DNA of 64,000 nucleotides from Heligmosomoides polygyrus polygyrus (lineage: Eukaryota > Nematoda > Chromadorea > Rhabditida > Heligmosomidae), in contig OX377202.1 of NCBI GenBank assembly GCA_947396885.1, forward strand, positions 81,254,643-81,318,642, written 5' to 3'. The notes beneath the pieces were generated by a model. It worked only from the letters and a program-made list of their open reading frames with translations, did not search any database and was not told where the DNA came from. This document shows positions 59,701 to 64,000 of the stretch, piece by piece; the first letter of the stretch is position 1, and each line of letters opens with the position of its first letter. A program made the translations under genes and the position numbers.

Positions 59701-62700
59701 GTGGGAGGTGGTATTCGCGGCTCCTCTCGATGAGCTGTGAGACAGTCTGAATATGGTCCATGCAGGAGAAATCCTTGCGAAACCCTGCTTGCTCCACTGG
59801 CTGATATTCATCCAAGCAACGCTCCATGCGGTTAAGCAGTATCTTGGTGAAGATCTTGTACACAACCGAGAGAAGACTGATGGGTCGATAGTTGTTGATA
59901 TCCTCCTGCTGACCTTTTTTGAAGATTAAAACCGTTTTCGACTCCTTCCATGAGTCCGGAATCCTACCAAGTCGAAGGTAGTGGTTGAAGTGCTTGGCAA
60001 GAAGTGAGCAGAGGGCACTGCCACCCGCACGAAGGAGATCAGCAGAAATGCCATCCGGTCCGGGAGCAGTGCCCGGCTTCATCCTTCTGATGGCATGAGC
60101 AACTTCTGATTCCAGAATGGGAGGTACTTCCTCAGCTGGTGGCATCAAGCATTTCGGGACAGTGATGGAAGAACGGAACAGATCTGTGTAGAATTCCTGA
60201 ACGATGGCCTCCATCGCTCTTCGAGACGTTTGCGTTGTTCCATCCTTATCCACAAGGGCTGACATTATTGCCTTCTGATCGCAGAGATCTCGTTTGCAGC
60301 GCTTTATGCTTGAACCTTTCCCAGCCGCTTCTAACAGCTTCAATCTTCTGTAGGCTTGAATGGACTCCTTCACTGCAATTCGACAGGCCTTCGAGATGGT
60401 GACTTTTTCCAGATGGGAAGCATTAGGATCCAGTTTAACAGCTCTTCTTTGCTCCAAGAGTTTAATCGCATGTGCGTTGAGTCTTGAAGCAGACGGTGAT
60501 GTGGCTTCGCAAGAGCTGCTAGCACATTTCAACAGTCCTTTGGAGAGAAGGTCGTAGTCTTCCCATGGATCTTCAAGAAGATTCCAATCATACGACTTTA
60601 TTGCATAATCCAACTCCTCAGACTTGAATGTGGGGATCCTCACCGGTGCCGGTTTATGGGTGTCACGCTTGAACATCCTCTTTTTGAGAGTCAGCTTCGC
60701 ACGGACAAGACAGTGATCCGAGCCGGTGTCAAATGAAGGCAGCACGGAGACGTCGAACAGACTCCAGCGTCTGTTTGTAAGAACATGGTCGATCTCCGAA
60801 CGTGTTTCTCCATTTGGGCTTTCCCAGGTCCATCGTCGGTTTGAAGGCTTCTTAAACATAGAATTTCCATGGTAGAGACGGCACGCGGATAGGAATTCTA
60901 TCAGGCGCTCTCCGTTTTCGTTCCTTGAGGAAGGTCCATGTGGCCCTAGCCTCCATTCGTCGTGATCGTTCGTACCGACGATAGCGTTAAAGTCACCAAC
61001 GACAACTTTGTAGTAGCTCTTCTCGTCGTTGACAGTCCTTTCGAACAGCTTGTAGAATTCCTCCTTTTCTTCATCTGTAGCCGCAGATGTTGGAGCATAT
61101 CCATATATGATGGAGATGGTTCCTTGATCTTTGGTTTCCAGACGAAGAACAGCTACTCGCGGACTGATGATCTTATAAGAGTCTACTAGGTGGTGCACTG
61201 TCGAATTGACGAGAAATCCAACTCCGCCAATATTCTTTCTGTCCACCTTTGCTCCGATAATGAGAAGCTCGTTGTGGTCGGTCCTTCTTATGGTTTCCGT
61301 TCTGCCTTTCGTTTCCTGCAGGGCGATAACGTCGTATTTGATGTTGCGGCTTCTGTAAAGCAGTGTCCGAAGATCCTGCTCAGATGCGATCGAACGACAG
61401 TTATAAGTGCAGACGAATAGGCAGTTTCCGTGTCGTGGTGGGAGGGAGTTTCCGGTAGTCCGATTCCAATGACGTCCTGATAGTTTAACTCCGAGATTAG
61501 ATGGCCCCTCGCAGGAGGTGGATGCAACCGACGTCGTAGAAGTCCACCTCCGGCGCGCGGAGGACTGGGGCGCGGGTTTAGTTGTTTGAGCAGTGGTGGT
61601 CTGGTTACTCACATGTTCCTGGCCAGGGATACAGGAGAGCCGCCCATACACGACAAAGCGTCGCGTACTGCGTGACCGTTTGTGCCGTTAGCCACCACAA
61701 AGTGATGTTCACCCCTTCACCGCGGTGAGGTGGCACATGAAGGGGAGCATCCCATTAGGAAGAACAAAACAGCAGAACCTGACTTCACATGAGCTAACGA
61801 CGTAAGGTGATGTCGTTACCATAACTCTGATAGTTTGATCATGAATCCAACAGAAAGTTTGTCCCACCTACTTTGAATCAAATCAGCCTCCTTATAGCAG
61901 TGTTACCTTATCGGATCCACTACGCGGACCGCATGGACGCAAAAAATACGTAGATGAGGTTCAGTCTAAAGGACTGAAGACTTGTGCTATTTTACTTCCA
62001 GGGTAAGAGGAGAAAACCGACGGCAGAATGCAGTGTCCTTGTAGAGAAACTTTTGGTTGAATATAAAAGTTCGTCGAATTTAACTAATTTCAAGCAAACA
62101 TGGACGTCAAAATCACATGTCATGAGGTCTATCTACACTAAATAATAGCCTTCGTCTTTAATAAGATACGCTTAAAGAAAACCCGCTCGAGCGACTCTAT
62201 TCTTACAGCTGACTGCTGCTGCATTCGGAGCTGCCGGTCAACGATGTATGGCCCTGACAACCGCAATCCTTGTCGGAGAAGCACGGTCATGGTTGCCCGA
62301 TATCGTTGAAAAGGCGAAGAAGCTCAGGGTCAATGCAGGTAAGTGAAGTCTTTCTAGCATCGGAGGTATCGGCTTGAACGGCGAGGTTCCAGGATGGAAG
62401 TCAGACGCTGACATCGGTCCGTTAATATCAAAGGCGGCAAAGGATCGGGTTATCGGTCTCGTCCAAGGAGCCAAAAAGGTTGGTCGGCTATCCGAGCTTA
62501 GACGGGAGTACAGATGCCTAGCAGAATATCGCAGGAAGGCGCCAACGTTGTGCTGGACGGAAGCAACGTCACAGTGCCTGGGTTTGAGAACGGCAACTTC
62601 GTTGGAGCATCAGTTATCGCTGGAGTCAAGCCGAACATGACCTGCTACAAGGTGCACTTTCGACCAACTGTTTCTTCTCAGAGAAAATGCATACTCGTAC

Positions 62701-63200
62701 TAAGAATGTTGTAAAGGACGGCGGTTCCAGGAGGAGATCTTCGGACCGGTGCTCGTAGTAATGGAAGCAGAGAACTTGAACGATGCGGTCGACATCATCA
62801 ACAAGAACCCCTACGGAAACGGAACCGCCATCTTCACTTCTAACGGCGCTACAGCTAGAAAGTGAGTCCCCTACAAGCCGCTCCTGTTCCCCTGATAACT
62901 GTTGAGACTGCAGATTCACAAACGAAGTGGACTGTGGTCAAATTGGAGTCAACGTTCCCATCCCTGTCCCACTTCCGATGTTCTCCTTCACTGGCTCCCG
63001 CGGATCATTCAGAGGAGACATGAACTTCTACGGAAAGGTGAGAGTAGTCAACAAGCGATGCACATAACGGGACGTCATCGCGGTTCGAAAATTTCCAGGC
63101 CGGTATCAACTTCTACACGCAATGGAAGACGGTCACGCAATACTGGAACGAGAGCCTAACCGAGATAAAGCCGCAGATGTCTTTCCCTCAGCTCAAGTAG
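39066..63200 (+). CDS. alh-8: methylmalonate-semialdehyde dehydrogenase (acylating), mitochondrial
   Basis: CoA-dependent aldehyde dehydrogenase (ALDH6A1 family) of valine and pyrimidine catabolism: methylmalonate semialdehyde to propionyl-CoA, malonate semialdehyde to acetyl-CoA, in the mitochondrial matrix. Fourteen exons with matching phases: 39066-39092, 48988-49119, 52263-52363, 52417-52558, 52614-52669, 52732-52924, 52981-53097, 53158-53274, 62209-62338, 62393-62478, 62535-62651, 62731-62861, 62914-63037, 63099-63200; 524 residues, normal for the family. The N-terminus [12 protein letters not shown] is Arg-rich, as in a presequence. Motifs in order: [52 protein letters not shown] (oxyanion Asn), KPSEQDPGA (NAD site), [10 protein letters not shown] (catalytic Cys), [29 protein letters not shown]. 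Identity is secure; exon 1 is less so, because it is only nine codons and 9.9 kb from exon 2. Introns 1 and 7 are inflated by nested transposons. Confidence 0.95.
39757..39783. repeat. (TA)n microsatellite, left part
   Basis: An alternating AT run ends exactly at the mariner boundary. The matching right part is at 41718-41756, so the two mariners appear to sit inside one TA array. Confidence 0.8.
39784..41067 (+). mobile_element. Hsmar1-like mariner, nearly intact
   Basis: 1284 bp flanked by TA (39782-39783, 41068-41069). The 28-bp inverted repeats beginning TTAGGTTGTAACGAA differ at one position. The transposase reads from ATG 39965 ([20 protein letters not shown]) but needs one frameshift between about 40057 and 40085 to reach the long frame ending at 40964. 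That frame has the WVPHEL linker, [29 protein letters not shown] and [12 protein letters not shown], so the D,D34D triad is intact. The sequence is close to the Hsmar1/SETMAR lineage. With a single lesion it is a recently active copy. Confidence 0.93.
39965..40964 (+). pseudogene. mariner transposase with one frameshift
   Basis: An N-terminal helix-turn-helix segment (39965 to about 40060) and a catalytic segment (from about 40085) lie in different frames. All three catalytic aspartates, in [14 protein letters not shown] and PTDYHFF, are present with 34 residues between the last two. About 333 codons in total, normal for mariner. Confidence 0.88.
41070..41717 (+). mobile_element. chimeric, internally deleted mariner
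   Basis: The left end TTAGGTTGGTCGAAAAGTC belongs to another mariner subfamily and is followed by a transposase N-terminal remnant ([20 protein letters not shown] near 41330-41390). From 41505 the sequence switches to a roughly 95% match of the last 215 bp of the neighbouring mariner (40853-41067), including its right inverted repeat, which now ends CAACCTTA. It shares the TA at 41068-41069 with its neighbour. Confidence 0.88.
41718..41756. repeat. (TA)n microsatellite, right part
   Basis: About 38 bp of uninterrupted TA immediately after the chimeric mariner; the counterpart of 39757-39783. Confidence 0.85.
42303..42372. repeat. half copy of fold-back family 1
   Basis: It matches the right half of the element at 13135-13263: CCCGCGTAACACTGTCGCCG, then GACGTCGC and GCGTCGCCGAAGTATAACAT up to AGGCC. 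The left half is missing or lost. Confidence 0.8.
42744..46636. mobile_element. 3.9-kb palindromic DNA element with TA target duplication
   Basis: Flanked by TA (42742-42743, 46637-46638). Ends CAGTTATGGCCGTATC and the inverse GGCTACGGCCACAGCTG. Arms of about 1.5 kb (42744-44345 and about 45120-46636) are inverted copies: for example, the stretch 43633-43881 on the minus strand and 45619-45852 on the plus strand translate almost identically ([27 protein letters not shown]). A third, diverged copy of the arm module lies in direct orientation at 44750-45130. There is no transposase. The open frames are mirrored and probably not genes. Confidence 0.85.
44428..44756 (-). mobile_element. SINE-A, full length, 10-bp target-site duplication
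   Basis: AGCGCGATAA is repeated at 44428-44437 and 44747-44756. The 309-bp body read on the minus strand starts with a tRNA-like head (TAGCGCAGTCGG A-box-like, GGTTCGCATTTCCC B-box-like), continues through CCAACCAAGCC and CAGACTTGTCTGGGAAGGAT, and ends in a (CCTTTAT)n tail at 44438-44470. Reference copy for the family in this window. It sits inside the palindrome. Confidence 0.88.
47800..48123 (-). mobile_element. SINE-A copy with 9-bp target-site duplication
   Basis: CTACCTAGA occurs at 47800-47808 and 48115-48123. The body 47809-48114 matches the reference copy end to end. The tail side carries an extra imperfect inverted stretch (AAAGGATATAGAAGGAT against ATCCTTCATCCATATCTTTT). Confidence 0.82.
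49773..51063 (+). mobile_element. mariner, decayed
   Basis: 1291 bp flanked by TA (49771-49772, 51064-51065). The left end TTAGGTTGGCAACTAAATT inverts to AATTTAGTAGCCAACTTAA at the right. Transposase fragments in changing frames: [19 protein letters not shown] (then a stop), [31 protein letters not shown] and [12 protein letters not shown]. The DNARPH box reads DARLRV. A third mariner subfamily, older than the one at 39784. Confidence 0.88.
51170..51262 (+). mobile_element. SINE-A fragment
   Basis: CCCAGCCAACCAAGCATTTC and ATCCCTCCGGGGCTGGTGAA, then ATACCAGACTTGACCGGGAA match the middle of the SINE in sense orientation. Both ends are missing. Confidence 0.7.
51275..51570. repeat. TTCGAA/ATTCG-rich low-complexity repeat
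   Basis: Dozens of ATTCG, TTCGAA and CGAATA words on both strands in about 300 bp, with no constant period. A similar stretch forms the core of the small element at 58144-58308. Confidence 0.6.
51559..51798 (+). mobile_element. SINE-B, full length, 12-bp target-site duplication
   Basis: TTATTCGAGTAT at 51559-51570 is repeated at 51787-51798. The 216-bp body (51571-51786) contains a tRNA-like segment at 51674-51749: 7-bp acceptor stem (GGCGCCG with TGGCGCT), A box TGGTGTAATGG (51682-51692), B box GGTTCGAGTCC (51728-51738) and a perfect 5-bp T stem. The anticodon loop is 11 nt, so it is not a working tRNA. About 100 bp of unrelated sequence precedes the tRNA part. Confidence 0.88.
55977..58135. 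mobile_element. element with TIRs and 42-bp tandem repeats
   Basis: The left end (55978: ACGTCGTATACATTGGATCC) is the inverse of the right end (GGATCCAATGTATAATACGT, ending near 58132). Both ends carry the TATCCGAATCATCCAAAAAT repeat: about four to five 42-bp units at 56035-56230 and about two inverted or direct units at 57985-58100. Because 42 is a multiple of 3, frames stay open across the array; this is not a gene. The interior (56280-57960) holds two direct repeats with GAACGGAAGG and GGCGGAAACCGAAAT-like blocks (56790-56860, 57750-57840). Confidence 0.65.
58136..58316. mobile_element. small hAT-like MITE with 8-bp target duplication
   Basis: TGTTTGTC at 58136-58143 is repeated at 58309-58316. 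Ends TATTATAGTTGTGC and the inverse GCACAACTATA; the core is ATTCGAATA-rich and near-palindromic. The 8-bp duplication suggests hAT, but the terminal repeats are short and imperfect. Confidence 0.55.
58570..61780 (-). mobile_element. RTE-type LINE retrotransposon, almost intact
   Basis: The 3' end lies near 58565-58575 (minus-strand GATGCTTCATCAAGGTGA). The 5' end is uncertain, near 61780, with a GC-rich leader containing CCACCTCACCGCGGTGAAGG. It encodes one large polyprotein with endonuclease and reverse transcriptase. Antisense to alh-8, in intron 7. No target duplication was found because the 5' end is not delimited. Confidence 0.88.
58631..61651 (-). pseudogene. RTE endonuclease/reverse transcriptase ORF with one in-frame stop
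   Basis: About 1006 codons in a single frame, interrupted only by a TAA at 59282-59284; the 213 codons after it remain in phase. Endonuclease (first third): [65 protein letters not shown], all catalytic positions present. RT (middle): [54 protein letters not shown] (FADD intact). C-terminal: YKYLG-type [44 protein letters not shown]. No ATG opens the frame; an in-frame stop lies a few codons upstream of 61651, so the true start may be lost or frameshifted. Confidence 0.92.
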
Positions 63201-63301
63201 ATGCAATCTACACTGCAAATAGTTTTTGCTCATGCTCAGATTTCTAACCACATTGGCACAGATGCCTCTGTTTTGTTGTTTTTGGTCGTTTATCAGCGAA
63301 G

Positions 63302-63307
63302 AATAAA
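63302..63307 (+). terminator. polyadenylation signal AATAAA (alh-8)
   Basis: Canonical signal 102 bp after the alh-8 stop, and 70 bp before the stop codon of the convergent gene. Confidence 0.75.
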
Positions 63308-63373
63308 AATGTAAAGACGTTTATACACAGTAAATACAGTCAGATAAGGCAGATCACGTAACATGCTTCGGCT

Positions 63374-63505
63374 TCACATATCGGCGTTGGCCTTCTCCAC
63401 CTCATCGTCGTCACTATCCTCCTGGGACTTTCCGTCACCATCTTCCGCGGCTTCAGGGTTCGTCTTGAAATAAAGTGACTTAGCATTTGATTGCAGGTTT
63501 GTCTG
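63374..63505 (-). CDS. last exon of a convergent gene, acidic C-terminus
   Basis: On the minus strand a strong pyrimidine-tract acceptor (TTTTTTTACTATTAG, ending at 63506) precedes 43 open codons and TGA at 63374-63376. The translation begins QTNLQSNAKSLYFKTNPEAA and continues with an acidic run (EDGDGK, EDSDDDEVEK). A second acceptor-like AAG ends at 63464 and would give a 29-residue version in the same frame. The codon use and acidic tail look like a real terminal exon, but I do not recognise the protein, and upstream exons would lie beyond 64000 or in unassigned sequence. It converges tail to tail on alh-8, with 173 bp between stops. Confidence 0.55.
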   Translation of the reverse strand, partial: QTNLQSNAKSLYFKTNPEAAEDGDGKSQEDSDDDEVEKANADM

Positions 63506-64000
63506 CTAATAGTAAAAAAATCGTCCTCCTAAATGATCATATTACATTCACGAATGAGTTTTGAATACGAAGGCACAGGTCCTATCAGCCTCTGTTATGG
63601 AACGCCACATTCCCCATTTTTTTCCACGTTTCCTGCCTTTTCTATTAACACAAACTCTCTATTAGATATTGGTAGGCGACAGCAGGCGTAATAGACTTGA
63701 AAAGAGCTTACTAAGCCGCCCTGTTTGGCGCCGCTTCCCTTTGGGCATGACTCGGGAGAAGATTCATGTTTTATACTTCTACAAGTGAAAGCTCTGCTCT
63801 TCTCAAGATCTAGGCAGGGAAGACCAACGCGTTTTTCAGAGAGGGCACTAGGTGCTAGGTGGCTCAGGGGCTCACCATGCACGGTAGCCCTATACGATGC
63901 TTTATATTGCACGAAATTAAAATATTTATGGAGCACAGGCATGTTCTAGCTGTATGGTGAACTGAGCTAGGCCACATCTCTGACCGTGTTTATGAGCGCT
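63506..64000. other. right edge, unassigned
   Basis: Probably an intron of the convergent minus-strand gene. A 115-codon minus-strand frame (63595-63942) overlaps a 74-codon plus-strand frame and shows no domain. I see no supported exon here. Confidence 0.35.

Larger units (their letters stand above)
53275..62208 (+). other. alh-8 intron 7 (8.9 kb), nested transposons
   Basis: Contains the split SINE-A with its interrupting element and the RTE retrotransposon. 53300-54830 is AT-rich and unassigned. 54840-55390 ends in AAATAAATAAATAAATAA (55374-55391) and may be a plus-strand retroelement tail. Confidence 0.7.

Overview
This is eukaryotic DNA, almost certainly from a parasitic nematode and most likely a strongylid or hookworm-type worm. 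Protein-coding exons are short, with consensus GT/AG junctions and compatible phases, and sit in introns of 50 bp to 10 kb. A trans-splicing-type acceptor lies just before one start codon. The three genes I could assemble encode animal proteins with nematode-like sequences. The mobile DNA (RTE-type LINEs, a CR1/jockey-type LINE family, Hsmar1-like mariners, tRNA-derived SINEs, many fold-back elements) fits a hookworm genome. The Hsmar1-like mariner and the RTE element recall elements described from hookworms (bandit, dingo), but I name those from memory and have not aligned them.

Layout, all three genes on the + strand. (1) 1199-19947: a ONECUT-class CUT-homeodomain transcription factor in 12 coding exons (574 aa). 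(2) 24439-33788: a VIP36/LMAN2-type L-type lectin cargo receptor in 8 exons (341 aa), with signal peptide, transmembrane segment and a C-terminal RKRFY tail. (3) 39066-63200: mitochondrial methylmalonate-semialdehyde dehydrogenase (alh-8/ALDH6A1) in 14 exons (524 aa), spread over 24 kb by two giant introns. At the right edge, a convergent minus-strand gene contributes its last exon (63374-63505). The genes look functionally unrelated and there is no evidence of an operon.

Everything between exons is largely transposon-derived. The introns of the ONECUT gene hold antisense LINE fragments, a 5'-truncated RTE copy with a 14-bp target-site duplication, and a SINE. The intergenic region 19948-24438 and the lectin introns hold several fold-back (MITE-like) elements, a pogo-like element and an RTE endonuclease remnant. 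Intron 1 of alh-8 (9.9 kb) holds a nearly intact mariner inside a TA microsatellite, a chimeric mariner beside it, and a three-level nest: a SINE in a 3.9-kb palindrome in a Tc1-like transposase relic. Intron 7 (8.9 kb) holds a SINE split by a tandem-repeat element, and an RTE retrotransposon whose ~1006-codon ORF is broken by one in-frame stop.

I found no prokaryotic-type system, CRISPR array or unknown gene cluster. The novelty lies in the repeat biology: two tRNA-derived SINE families with intact target-site duplications, a palindromic TA-flanked element, and datable nested insertions.
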